From Persicaria tinctoria (taxonomy: Eukaryota; Streptophyta; Magnoliopsida; Caryophyllales; Polygonaceae): DNA of 64,000 nucleotides. Positions 1 to 12,053 of the stretch are shown here, piece after piece. The number at the start of each line of letters is the position of its first letter. The stretch's first letter is position 1. The notes under the pieces are model-generated. The model saw only the letters and a list, made by a program, of their open reading frames with translations. It had not been told where the DNA came from and ran no database searches. The stretch is taken from contig JBANSL010000001.1 in assembly GCA_037127255.1 (NCBI GenBank), forward strand, positions 35,765,001-35,829,000. Reading direction: 5' to 3'. The position numbers and the translations under genes are program-made.

Positions 1-607
1 TCCTGGGACTTAACGAAGGTGTTGATTTGGGAGACTAGAGCTCCAACAGGACTCCCGGCGCGGAGCAAGCTCTAGCGTCCTGGGACTTAACGAAGTTGTT
101 GATCCGGAAGACTAGAGCTCCAATCGGATTCCCGACGCGGAGCCAGCTCCAGCGTCCGGGGTCTTAACGAAGTTGTTGATCCGGGAGAGTAGAGCTCCAA
201 CCGGATTCCCGACTCGGAGCAATCTTCAGCGTCCTGGTTCTTAACGAAGTTGTTGATCTGAGAGACTAGAGCTCCAACCCGATTCCCGACAGGGAGCGAG
301 CTCCAACATCCTGGGTCTTAACGAAGTTGTTGATCTGAGAGACTATAGCTCCAACCGGATTCCCGACGTGGAGCAAGCTCCAGCGTCCTTGGACTTAACG
401 AAATTGTTGATCCGGGAGACTAGGGCTCCAACCGGATTCTTGACGCGGAGCAAGCTCCAGCGTCCCGGGAGTTAACAAAGTTACTGAGCTGGGAGAGTAG
501 AGCTCCAGTCGGATTCCCGACGCGGAGCAAGCTCTAGTGTCCTGGGTCTTAATGAAGTTGTTGATTCGGGAGACTAGAGCTCCAACCGAATTCTCGACGC
601 GGAGCCA

Positions 608-3473
608 GCTCCTGCATCCGGGGTCTTAACGAAGTTGTTTATCCAGGAGAGTAGAGCTCCAATCGGATTCCCGACGCGGAGCAAGCTGCAACGTCCTGGT
701 TCTTAACGAATTTGTTGATCTAAGAGACTAGAGCTCCAACCGGATTCCCGACGTGGAGCGAGCTCTAGCGTTCTGAAGTTGTTGATCCGGGAGACTAGAG
801 CTCCAACCGGACTTCCGTCGCGGAGCAAGCTCCTACGTCCTGGGACTTAACGAAGGTGTTGATCCGGGAGACTAGAGCTCCAACCAGATTACCGACAAGG
901 AGTGAGCTCCAGCGTTCTGGGTCTTAACGAAGTTGTTGATCTGGGAGACTCGAGCTCCAACCAGACTCCCGACGCGGAGCAAGCTCTAGCGTCCTGGGGC
1001 ATAACGAAGTTGTTGATCCGGGAGACTAGAGATCCAACCGGATTCCCGACGTGGAGCGAGCTCTAGCGTTTTGAAGTTGTTGATCCGGGAGACTAGAGCT
1101 TCAACCGGACTTCCGTCGCGGAGCAAGCTCCTGCGTCCTGGGACTTAACGAAGGTGTTGATCCAGGAGACTAGGGCTCAAACCGGAATCCCGACGCGATG
1201 CAAGCTCCAGCGTCCTGGGACTTAACGAAGTTGCTAATTCGGGAGAATATAGCTCCAACCGGATTCCCGACGCGGAGCAAGCTCCAGTGTCCTGGGACTT
1301 AACGAAGTTGTTGATCCGGGAGACTAGAGATCCAACCGGATTCCCGACGTGGAGCGAGCTCTAGCGTTCTGAAGTTGTTGATCCGGGAGACTAGAGCTCC
1401 AACCGGACTTCCGTCGCGGAGCAAGCTCCTGCGTCCTGGGACTTAACAAAGGTGTTGATCCGGGAGACTAGAGCTCCAACCAGATTCCCGACATGGAGCG
1501 AGCTCCAGCGTTTTGGGTCTTAACGAAGTTGTTGTTCCGGGAGACTAGAGCTCCAACCGGACTCCCGGCGCGGAGCAAGCTCTAGCGTCCTGGGACATAA
1601 CGAAGTTGTTGATCCGGGAGAGTAGAGCTCCAACCGGATTCCCGACGCGGAGCAAGCTTCAGTGTCCTGGGTCTTAACGAAGTTGTTGATCTGAGAGACT
1701 AGAGCTCCAACCGGATTCCTGACGTGGAGCGAGCTCCGGCTTCCTGGGTCTTAACGAATTTGTTGATCAGATAGACTAGAGCTCCAACCGGATTCCCGAA
1801 GCGTAGCAAGCTCCAGCGTCCTGGGACTTAACGAAATTATTGATCCGGGAGACTAGGGCTCCAACCGGATTCCCGACGCGGAGCAAGCTCCAGCGTCCCG
1901 GGAGTTAACAAAGTTGCTGAGCCGGGAGAGTAGAGCTCCAATCGGATTCCCGACGCGGAGCAATCTCCAGAGTCCTAGGTCTTAATGAAGTTGTTGATTC
2001 GGGAGACTAGAGCTCCAACCGAATTCTCGACGCGCAGCCAGCTCCTGCGTCCGGGGTCTTAACGAAGTTGTTTATCCAGGAGAGTAGAGCTCTAATCGGA
2101 TTCCCGACGCGGAGCAAGCTGCAACGTCCTGGTTCTTAACGAATTTGTTGATCTAAGAGACTAGAGCTACAACCGGATTCCCGACGTGGAGCGAGCTCTA
2201 GCGTTCTGAAGTTGTTGATCCGGGAGACTAGAGCTCCAACCGGACTTCCGTCGCGGAGCTAGCTCCTACGTCCTGGGACTTAACGAAGGTGTTGATCCGG
2301 GAGACTAGAGCTCCAACCAGATTCCCGACAAGGAGTGAGCTCCAGCGTTCTGGGTCTTAACGAAGTTGTTGATCTGGGAGACTCGAGCTCCAACCGGACT
2401 CCCGACGCGGAGCAAGCTCTAGCGTCCTGGGACATAACGAAGTTGTTGATCCGGGTGACTAGAGATCCAACCGGATTCCCGACGTGGAGCGAGCTCTAGC
2501 GTTCTGAAGTTGTTGATCCGGGAGACTAGAGCTTCAACCGGACTTCCGTCGTGGAGCAAGCTCCTGCGTCCTGGGACTTAACGAAGGTGTTGATCCAGGA
2601 GACTAGGGCTCAAACCGGAATCCCGACGCGATGCAAGCTCCAGCGTCCTGGGACTTAACGAAGTTGCTGATTCGGGAGAATATAGCTCCAACCGGATTCC
2701 CGACGCGGAGCAAGCTCCAGTGTCCTGGGACTTAACGAAGTTGTTGATCCGGGAGACTAGAGCTCCAACCGGATTCCCGACGCGGGGCGAGCTCCACCGT
2801 TCTGCGTCTTAACTAAGTTGTTGATCCGGGAGACTAGAGATCCAACCGGATTCCCGACGTGGAGCGAGCTCTAGCATTCTGAAGTTGTTGATCCGGGAGA
2901 CTAGAGCTCCAACCGGACTTCCGTCGCGGAGCAAGCTCCTGCGTCCTGGGACTTAACAAAGGTGTTGATCCGGGAGACTAGATCTCCAACCAGATTCCCG
3001 ACATGGAGCGAGCTCCAGCGTTTTGGGTCTTAACGAAGTTGTTGTTCCGGGAGACTAGAGCTCCAACCGGACTCCCGGCGCGGAGCAAGCTCTAGCGTCC
3101 TGGGACTTAACGAAGATGTTGATCCGGGAGAGTAGAGCTCCAACCGGATTCCCGACGCGGAGCAAGCTTCAGCGTCCTGGGTCATAACGAAGTTGTTGAT
3201 CTGAGAGACTAGAGCTCCAACCGGACTTCCGTCGCGGAGCAAGCTCCTACGTCCTTGGACTTAACGAAGGTGTTGATCCGGGAGACTAGAGCTCCAACCA
3301 GATTCCCGACAAGGAGTGAGCTCCAGCGTTCTGGGTCTTAACGAAGTTGTTGATCTGGGAGACTCGAGCTCCAACCGGACTCCCGACGCGGAGCAAGCTC
3401 TAGCGTCCTGGGACATAACGAAGTTGTTGATCCGGGAGACTAGAGATCCAACCGGATTCCCGACGTGGAGCGA
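608..3473. repeat. Higher-order repeat, 1433-bp period
   Basis: The monomer type GCTCCTGCGTCCGG begins at 608 (variant CCTGCATCC) and again at 2041, and the CTACGTCC type at 833 recurs at 2266. Both give exactly 1433 bp. This equals 16 monomers of 77 bp plus three of 67 bp, and three 67-bp monomers (near 773, 1072 and 1370) lie inside the first unit. A second unit starts at 2041 but is followed by a rearranged, shortened copy: the next CTACGTCC is only 981 bp on, at 3247. The end coordinate is approximate. Confidence 0.75.
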
Positions 3474-6400
3474 GCTCTAGCGTTCTGAAGTTGTTGATCC
3501 GGGAGACTAGAGCTCCAACCGGACTTCCGTCGCGGAGCAAGCTCCTGCGTCCTGGGACTTAACAAAGGTGTTGATCCGGGAGACTAGAGCTCCAACCAGA
3601 TTCCCGACATGGAGCGAGCTCCAGCGTTTTGGGTCTTAACGAAGTTGTTGTTCCGGGAGACTAGAGCTCCAACCGGACTCCCGGCGCGGAGCAAGCTCTA
3701 GCGTCCTGGGACTTAACGAAGTTGTTGATCCGGGAGAGTAGAGCTCCAACCGGATTCCCGACGCGGAGCAAGCTTCAGTGTCCTGGGTCTTAACGAAGTT
3801 GTTGATCTGAGAGACTAGAGCTCCAACCGGATTCCTGACGTGGAGCGAGCTCCGGCTTCCTGGGTCTTAACGAATTTGTTGATCAGATAGACTAGAGCTC
3901 CAACCGGATTTCCGAAGCGTAGCAAGCTCCAGCGTCCTGGGACTTAACGAAATTATTGATCCGGGAGACTAGGGCTCCAACCGGATTTCCGACGCGGAGC
4001 AAGCTCCAGCGTCCCGGGAGTTAACAAAGTTGCTGAGCCGGGAGAGTAGAGCTCCAATCGGATTCCCGACGCGGAGCAATCTCCAGAGTCCTGGGTCTTA
4101 ATGAAGTTGTTGATTCGGGAGACTAGAGCTCCAACCGAATTCTCGACGCGGAGCCAACTCCTGCGTCCGGGGTCTTAACGAAGTTGTTTATCCGGGAGAG
4201 TAGAGCTCCAATCGGATTCCCGACGCGGAGCAAGCTGCAACGTCCTGGTTCTTAACGAATTTGTTGATCTAAGAGACTAGAGCTCCAACCGGATTACCGA
4301 CGTGGAGCGAGCTCTAGCGTTCTGAAGTTGTTGATCCGGGAGACTAGAGCTCCAACCGGACTTCCGTCGCGGAGCAAGCTCCTGCGTCATGGGACTTAAC
4401 AAAGGTGTTGATCCGGGAGACTAGAGCTCCAACCAGATTCCCGACAAGGAGCGAGCTCCAGCGTTTTGGGTCTTAACGAAGTTGTTGTTCCGGGAGACTA
4501 GAGCTCCAACCGGACTCCCGGCGCGGAGCAAGCTCTAGCGTCCTGGGACTTAAGGAAGTTGTTGATCCGGGATAGTAGAGCTCCAACCGGATTCCCGACG
4601 CGGAGCAAGCTTCAGCGTCCTGGGTCTTAACGAAGTTGTTGATCTGAGAGACTAGAGCTCCAACCGGATTCCTGACGTGGAGCGAGCTCCAGCTTCCTGG
4701 GTCTTAACGAATTTGTTGATCAGACAGACTAGAGCTCCAACCGGATTCCCGAAGCGTAGAAAGCTCCAGCGTCCTGGGACTTAACGAAATTATTGATCCG
4801 GGAGACTAGGGCTCCAACCGGATTCCCGAAGCGGAGCAAGCTCCAGCGTCCCGGGATTTAACCAAGTTGCTGAGCCGGGAGGGTAGAGCTCCAATCGGAT
4901 TCCCGACGCGGAGCAATCTCCAGTGTCCTGGGTCTTAATGAAGTTGTTGATTCGGGAGACTAGAGCTCCAACCGAATTCTCGACGCGGAGCCAGCTCCTG
5001 CGTCCGGGGTCTTAACGAAGTTGTTTATCCAGGAGAGTAGAGCTCCAATCGGATTCCCGACGCGGAGCAAGCTGCAACGTCCTGGTTCTTAACGAATTTG
5101 TTGATCTAAGAGACTAGAGCTCCAACCGGATTCCCGACGTGGAGCGAGCTCTAGCGTTCTGAAGTTGTTGATCCGGGAGACTAGAGCTCCAACCGGACTT
5201 CCGTCGCGGAGCAAGCTCCTACGTCCTGGGACTTAACGAAGGTGTTGATCCGGGAGACTAGAGCTCCAACCAGATTCCCGACAAGGAGTGAGCTCCAGCG
5301 TTCTGGGTCTTAACGAAGTTGTTGATCTGGGAGACTCGAGCTCCAACCGGACTCCCGACGCGGAGCAAGCTCTAGCGTCCTGGGACATAACGAAGTTGTT
5401 GATCTGGGAGACTAGAGATCCAACCGGATTCCCGACGTGGAGCGAGCTCTAGCGATCTGAAGTTGTTGATCCGGGAGACTAGAGCTTCAACCGGACTTCC
5501 GTCGCGGAGCAACCTCCTGCGTCCTGGGACTTAACGAAGGTGTTGATCCAGGAGACTAGGGCTCAAACAGGAATCCCGACGCGATGCAAGCTGCAGCGTC
5601 CTGGGACTTAACGAAGTTGCTGATTCGGGAGAATATAGCTCCAACCGGATTCCCGACGCGGAGCAAGCTCCAGTGTCCTGGGACTTAACGAAGTTGTTGA
5701 TCCGGGAGACTAGAGCTCCAACCGGATTCCCGACGCGGGGTGAGCTCCACCGTTCTGCGTCTTAACTAAGTTGTTGATCCGGGAGACTAGAGCTCCAACC
5801 GGACTCCTGGCGCGGAGCAAGCTCTAGCGTCCTGGGACTTAACGAAGTTGTTGATCCGGGAGACTAGAGCTCCAATCGGATTCCCGACGCGGAGCCAGCT
5901 CCAGCGTCCGGGGTCTTAACGAAGTTGTTGATCTGGGAGAGTAGAGCTCCAACCGGATTCCCGACGCGGAGCAAGCTTCAGCGTCCTGGTTCTTAACGAA
6001 GTTATTGATCTGAGAGACTAGAGCTCCAACCGGATTCCCGACGGGGAGCGAGCTCCAACGTCCTGGGTCTTAACGAAGTCGTTGATCTGAGAGACTAGAG
6101 CTCCAACCAGATTCCCGACGTGGAGCAAGCTCCAGCGTCCTGGGACTTAACGAAATTGTTGATCCGGGAGACTAGGGCTCCAACCGGATTCTTGACGCGG
6201 AGCAAGCTCCAACGTCCCGGGAGTTAACAAAGTTACTGAGCCGGGAGAGTAGAGATCCAATCGGATTCCCGACGCGGAGCAAGCTCCAGTGTCCTGGGTC
6301 TTAATGAAGTTGTTGATCCGGGAGACTAGAGCTCCAACCGAATTCTCGACGCGGAGCCAGCTCCTGCGTCCGGGGGCTTAACGAAGTTGTTTATCCGGGA

Positions 6401-6683
6401 GAGTAGAGCTCCAATAGGATTCCCGACGCGGAGCAAGCTGCAGCGTCCTGGGTCTTAACGAAGTTGTTGATCGAAGAGACTAGAGCTCCAACCGGATTCC
6501 CGACGTGGAGCGAGCTCCAGCGTCCTGGGTCTTAACGAAGTTGTTGATCTGACAGATAAAGCTCCAACCGGATTCCTGACGCAGAGCAAGCTCCGGTGTC
6601 TTGGGACATAACGAAATTGTTGATCCGGGAGACTAGGGCTCAAACCGGAATCCCGACGCGATGCAAGCTCCAGCGTCCTGGGA

Positions 6684-6991
6684 CTTAACGAACTTGTTGA
6701 TCCGGGAGACTAGAGCTCCAACCGGATTCCCGACGTGGGGCGAGCTCCAACGTTCTACGTCTTAACTAAGTTGTTGATCCGGGAGACTAGAGCTCCAACC
6801 GGACTCCCGATGCGGAGCAAGCTCTAGCGTCCTGGGACTTAACGAACTTGTTGATCCGGGGGACTAGAGCTCCAACCGGATTCCCGACGTGGGGCGAGCT
6901 CCACCGTTCTACGTCTTAACTAAGTTGTTGATCCGGGAGACTAGAGCTCCAACCGGACTCCCGATGCGGAGCAAGCTCTAGCGTCCTGGGA
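6684..6991. repeat. Tandem duplication of a 154-bp dimer
   Basis: Two adjacent monomers, one with GACGTGGGGCGAGCTCC and one with CTCCCGATGCGGAGC, are repeated in tandem with a 154-bp offset (6691 and 6845). The corresponding place near 8920 in the next higher-order copy has only one dimer. This is a clear unequal-exchange gain or loss of exactly two monomers. The limits are set to whole monomers and could shift. Confidence 0.75.
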
Positions 6992-7502
6992 CTTAACGAA
7001 GTTGTTGATCCGGGAGACTAGAGATCCAACCGGATTCCCGACGTGGAGCGAGCTCTAGCGTTCTGAAGTTGTTGATCCGGGAGACTAGAGCTTCAACCGG
7101 ACTTCCGTCGCGGAGCAACCTCCTGCGTCCTGGGACTTAACAAAGGTGTTGATCTGGGAGACTAGAGCTCCAACCAGATTCCCGACAAGGAGCGAGCTCC
7201 AGCGTTCTGGGTCTTAACGAAGTTGTTGATCCGGGAGACTAGAGCTCCAACCGGACCCCCGGCGCGGAGCAAGCTCTAGCGTCCTGGGACTTAACGAAGT
7301 TGTTGATCCGGGAGAGTAGAGCTCCAACCGGATTCCCGACGCGGAGCAAACTTCAGCGTCCTGGGTCTTAACGAAGTTGTTGATCTGAGAGACTAGAGCT
7401 CCAACCGGATTCCTGACGTGGAGCGAGCTCCAGCTTCCTGGGTCTTAACGAATTTGTTGATCAGACAGACTAGAGCTCCAACCGGATTCCCGAAGCGTAG
7501 CA

Positions 7503-7531
7503 AGCTCCAACCGGAATCCCGACGCGGAGCA
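7503..7531. repeat. 29-bp partial monomer (AGCTCC-to-AGCTCC)
   Basis: Three AGCTCC copies stand at 7474, 7503 and 7532, each 29 bp apart, where a normal monomer alternates 29 and 48 bp. The second unit therefore lacks the 48-bp arm (the CGTCCTGGG to GACTAG part). This is one of the two products expected from misaligned exchange between the two AGCTCC copies of a monomer. Confidence 0.85.
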
Positions 7532-8156
7532 AGCTCCAGCGTCCCGGGAGTTAACAAAGTTGCTGAGCCGGGAGAGTAGAGCTCCAATCGGATTCCCGAC
7601 GCGGAGCAATCTCCAGTGTCCTGGGTCTTAATGAAGTTGTTGATTCGGGAGACTAGAGCTCCAACCGAATTCTCGACGCGGAGCCAGCTCCTGCGTCCGG
7701 GGTCTTAACGAAGTTGTTTATCCAGGAGAGTAGAGTTCCAATCGGATTCCCGACGTGGAGCAAGCTGCAACGTCCTGGTTCTTAATGAAGTTGTTGATCT
7801 AAGAGACTAGAGCTCCAACCGGATTCCCGACGTGGAGCGAGCTCTACCGTCCTGGGACTTAACGAAGTTGTTGATCCGGAAGACTAGAGATCCAACCGGA
7901 TTCACGACGTGGAGCGAGCTCTAGCGATCTGAAGTTGTTGATCCGGGAGACTAGAGCTCCAACCGGACTTCCGTCGCGGAGCAAGCTCCTGCGTCCTGGG
8001 ACTTAACAAAGGTGTTGATCCGGGAGACTAGAGCTCCGACCAGATTCCCGACTAGGAGCGAGCTCCAGCGTTCTGGGTCTTAACGAAGTTGTTGATCCGG
8101 GAGACTAGAGCTCCAACCGGACTCCCGGCGCGGAGCAAGCTCTAGCGTCCTGGGAC

Positions 8157-11145
8157 TTAGATCCGGGAGAGTAGAGCTCCAACCGGATTCCCGACGCGGA
8201 GCAAGCTTCAGCGTCCTGGGTCTTAACGAAGTTGTTGATCTGAGAGACTAGCGCTCCAACCGGATTCCTGACGTGGAGCGAGCTCCGACTTCCTGGGTCT
8301 TAACGAATTTGTTGATCAGACAGACTAGAGCTCCAACCGGATTCTCGAAGCGTAGCAAGCTCCAGCGTCTTGGGACTTAACAAAATTATTGATCCGGGAG
8401 ACTAGGGCTCCAACCGGATTCCCGACGCGGAGCAAGCTCCAGCGTCCTGGGAGTTAACAAAGTTGCTGAGCCGGGAGAGTAGAGCTCCAATCGGATTCCC
8501 GACAAGGAGCAAGCTCTAGTGTCCTGGGTCTTAATGAAGTTGTTGATCCGGGAGACTAGAGCTCCAACCGAATTCTCGACGCGGAGCCAGCTCCTGCGTC
8601 CGGGGTCTTAACGAAGTTGTTTATCCGGGAGAGTAGAGCTCCTATCGGATTCCCGACGCGGAGCAAGCTGCAGCGTCCTGGGTCTTAACGAAGTTGTTGA
8701 TCTAAGAGACTAGAGCTCCAACCGGATTCCTGACGTGGAGCGAGCTCCAGCGTCCTGGGTCTTAACGAAGTTGTTGATCTGACAGATAAAGCTCCAACCG
8801 GATTCCTGACGCAGAGCAAGCTCCGGTGTCTTGGGACATAACGAAATTGTTGATCCGGGAGACTTGGGCTCAAACCGGAATCCCGACGCGATGCAAGCTC
8901 CAGCGTCCTGGGACTTAACGAACTTGTTGATCCGGGGGACTAGAGCTCCAACCGGATTCCCGACGTGGGGCGAGCTCTACCGTTCTACGTCTTAACTAAG
9001 TTGTTGATCCGGGAGACTAGAGCTCCAACCGGACTCCCGATGCGGAGCAAGCTCTAGCGTCCTGGGACTTAACGAAGTTATTGATCCGGGAGACTAGAGA
9101 TCCAACCGGATTCCCGACGTGGAGCGAGCTCTAGCGTTCTGAAGTTGTTGATCAGGGAGACTAGAGCTTCAACCGGACTTCCGTCGCGGAGCAAGCTCCT
9201 GCGTCCTGGGACTTAACAAAGGTGTTGATCCGGGAGACTAGAGCTCCAACCAGATTCCCGACAAGGAGCGAGCTCCAGCGTTCTGGGTCTTAACGATGTT
9301 GTTGATCCGAGAGACTAGAGCTCCAACCGGACTCCCGGCGCGGAGCAAGCTCTAGCGTCCTGGGACTTAACGAAGTTGTTGATCCGGGAGAGTAGAGCTC
9401 CAACCGGATTCCCGACGCGGAGCAAACTTCAGCGTCCTGGGTCTTAACGAAGTTGTTGATCTGAGAGACTAGAGCTCCAACCGGATTCCTGACGTGGAGC
9501 GAGCTCCAGCTTCCTGGGTCTTAACGAATTTGTTGATCAGACAGACTAGAGCTCCAACCGGATTCCCGAAGCGTAGCAAGCTCCAACCGGAATCCCGACG
9601 CGGAGCAAGCTCCAGCGTCCCGGGAGTTAAAAAAGTTGCTGAGCCGGGAGAGTAGAGCTCCAATCGGATTCCCGACGCGGAGCAATCTCCAGTGTCCTGG
9701 GTCTTAATGAAGTTGTTGATTCGGGAGACTAGAGCTCCAACCGAATTCTCGACGCGGAGCCAGCTCCTGCGTCCGGGGTCTTAACGAAGTTGTTTATCCA
9801 GGAGAGTAGAGCTCCAATCGAATTCCCGACGTGGAGCAAGCTGCAACATCCTGGTTCTTAATGAAGTTGTTGATCTAAGAGACTAGAGCTCCAACCGGAT
9901 TCCTGACGTGGAGCGAGCTCTACCGTCCTGGGACTTAACGAAGTTGTTGATCCGGGAGACTAGAGATCCAACCGGATTCACGACGTGGAGCGAGCTCTAG
10001 CGATATGAAGTTGTTGATCCGGGAGACTAGAGCTCCAACCGGACTTCCGTCGCGGAGCATGCTCCTGCGTCCTGGGACTTAACAAAGTTGTTGATCCGGG
10101 AGACTAGAGCTCCGACCAGATTCCCGACTAGGAGCGAGCTCCAGCGTTCTGGGTCTTAACGAAGTTGTTGATCCGGGAGACTAGAGCTCCAACCGGACTC
10201 CCGGCGCGGAGCAAGCTCTAGCGTCCTGGGACTTAGATCCGGGAGAGTAGAGCTCCAACCGGATTCCCGACGCGGAGCAAGCTTCAGCGTCCTGGGTCTT
10301 AACGAAGTTGTTGATATGAGAGACTAGCGCTCCAACCGGATTCCTGACGTGGAGCGAGCTCCGACTTCCTGGGTCTTAACGAATTTGTTGATCAGACAGA
10401 CTAGAGCTCCAACCGAATTCCCGAAGCGTAGCAAGCTCCAGCGTCTTGGGACTTAACAAAATTATTGATCCGGGAGACTAGGGCTCCAACCGGATTCCCG
10501 ACGCGGAGCAAGCTCCAGCGTCCCGGGAGTTAACAAAGTTGCTGAGCCGGGAGAGTAGAGCTCCAATCGGATTCCCGACGCGGAGCAAGCTCTAGTGTCC
10601 TGGGTCTTCATGAAGTTGTTGATCCGGGAGACTAGAGCTCCAACCGAATTCTCGACGCGGAGCCAGCTCCTGCGTCCGGGGTCTTAACGAAGTTGTTTAT
10701 CCAGGAGAGTAGAGCTCCAATTGGATTCCCGACGTGGAGCAAGCTGCAACGTCCTGGTTCTTAATGAAGTTGTTGATCTAAGAGACTAGAGCTCCAACCG
10801 GATTCCCGACGTGGAGCGAGCTCTACCGTCCTGGGACTTAACGAAGTTGTTGATCCGGGAGACTAGAGATCCAACCGGATTCACGACGTGGAGCGAGCTC
10901 TAGCGATCTGAAGTTGTTGATCCGGGAGACTAGAGCTCCAACCGGACTTCCGTCGCGGAGCAAGCTCCTGCGTCCTGGGACTTAACAAAGGTGTTGATCC
11001 GGGAGACTAGAGCTCCGACCAGATTCCCGACTAGGAGCGAGCTCCAGCGTTCTGGGTCTTAACGAAGTTGTTGATCCGGGAGACTAGAGCTCCAACCGGA
11101 CTCCCGGCGCGGAGCAAGCTCTAGGGTCCTGGGACTTAGATCCGG
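8157..11145. repeat. 66-bp monomer variant in three places
   Basis: The junction GGGACTTAGATCCGGG, in which 11 bases between CTTA and GATCC are missing, occurs at about 8157, 10233 and 11136. The spacings are 2076 and 903 bp. The shared rare deletion shows that these three places descend from one ancestor. The 903-bp spacing marks a shortened or partial higher-order unit at the right end of this family. The span covers the three sites and the intervening array. Confidence 0.7.
9579..9607. repeat. 29-bp partial monomer, second copy
   Basis: The arrangement is the same as at 7503: AGCTCC at 9550, 9579 and 9608. It lies 2076 bp from the first copy, so it was copied along with the higher-order unit and did not arise a second time. 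Confidence 0.85.
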
Positions 11146-12053
11146 GAGAGTAGAGCTCCAACCGGATTCCCGACGCGGAGCAAGCTTCAGCGTCCTGGGT
11201 CATAACGAAGTTGTTGATCTGAGAGACTAGCGCTCCAACCGGATTCCTGACGTGGAGCGAGCTCCGACTTCCTGGGTCTTAACGAATTTGTTGATCAGAC
11301 AGACTAGAGCTCCAACCGGATTCCCGAAGCGTAGCAAGCTCCAGCGTCTTGGGACTTAACAAAATTATTGATCCGGGAGACAAGGGCTCCAACCGGATTC
11401 CCGACGCGGAGCAAGCTCCAGCGTCCCGGGAGTTAACAAAGTTGCTGAGCCGGGAGAGTAGAGCTCCAATCGGATTCCCGACGCGGAGCAAGCTCTAGTG
11501 TCCTGGGTCTTAATGAAGTTGTTGATCCGGGAGACTAGAGCTCCAACCGAATTCTCGACGCGGAGCCAGCTCCTGCGTCCGGGGTCTTAACGAAGTTGTT
11601 TATCCAGGAGAGTAGAGCTCCAATCGGATTCCCGACGCGGAGCAAGCTGCAACGTCCTGGTTCTTAACGAATTTGTTGATCTAAGAGACTAGAGCTCCAA
11701 CCGGATTCCTGACGTGGAGCGAGCTCTAGCGTTCTGAAGTTGTTGATCCGGGAGACTAGAGTTCCAACCGGACTTCCGTCGCGGAGCAAGCTCCTACGTC
11801 CTGGGACTTAACGAAGGTGTTGATCCGGGAGACTAGAGCTCCAACCAGATTCCCGACAAGGAGTGAGCTCCAGCGTTCTGGGTCTTAACGAAGTTGTTGA
11901 TCTGGGAGACTCGAGCTCCAACCGGACTCCCGACGCGGAGCAAGCTCTAGCGTCCTGGGACATAACGAAGTTGTTGATCCGGGAGACTAGAGATCCAACC
12001 GGATTCCCGATGTGGAGCGAGCTCTAGCGTTTTGAAGTTGTTGATCCGGGAGA

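Larger units (their letters stand above)
6455..10530. repeat. Higher-order repeat, 2076-bp period (2230 bp with an extra dimer)
   Basis: Markers at 7474, 7503 and 8157 recur at 9550, 9579 and 10233, a shift of 2076 bp. That equals 23 x 77 + 76 + 2 x 67 + 66 + 29. Markers upstream, at 6455 and 8685, are 2230 bp apart. The extra 154 bp is a duplicated dimer in the first copy: AACTTGTTGATCC occurs at 6691 and 6845. The unit carries two rare length variants, a 66-bp monomer and a 29-bp partial monomer, which makes its copies easy to trace. Outer boundaries are approximate. Confidence 0.8.
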
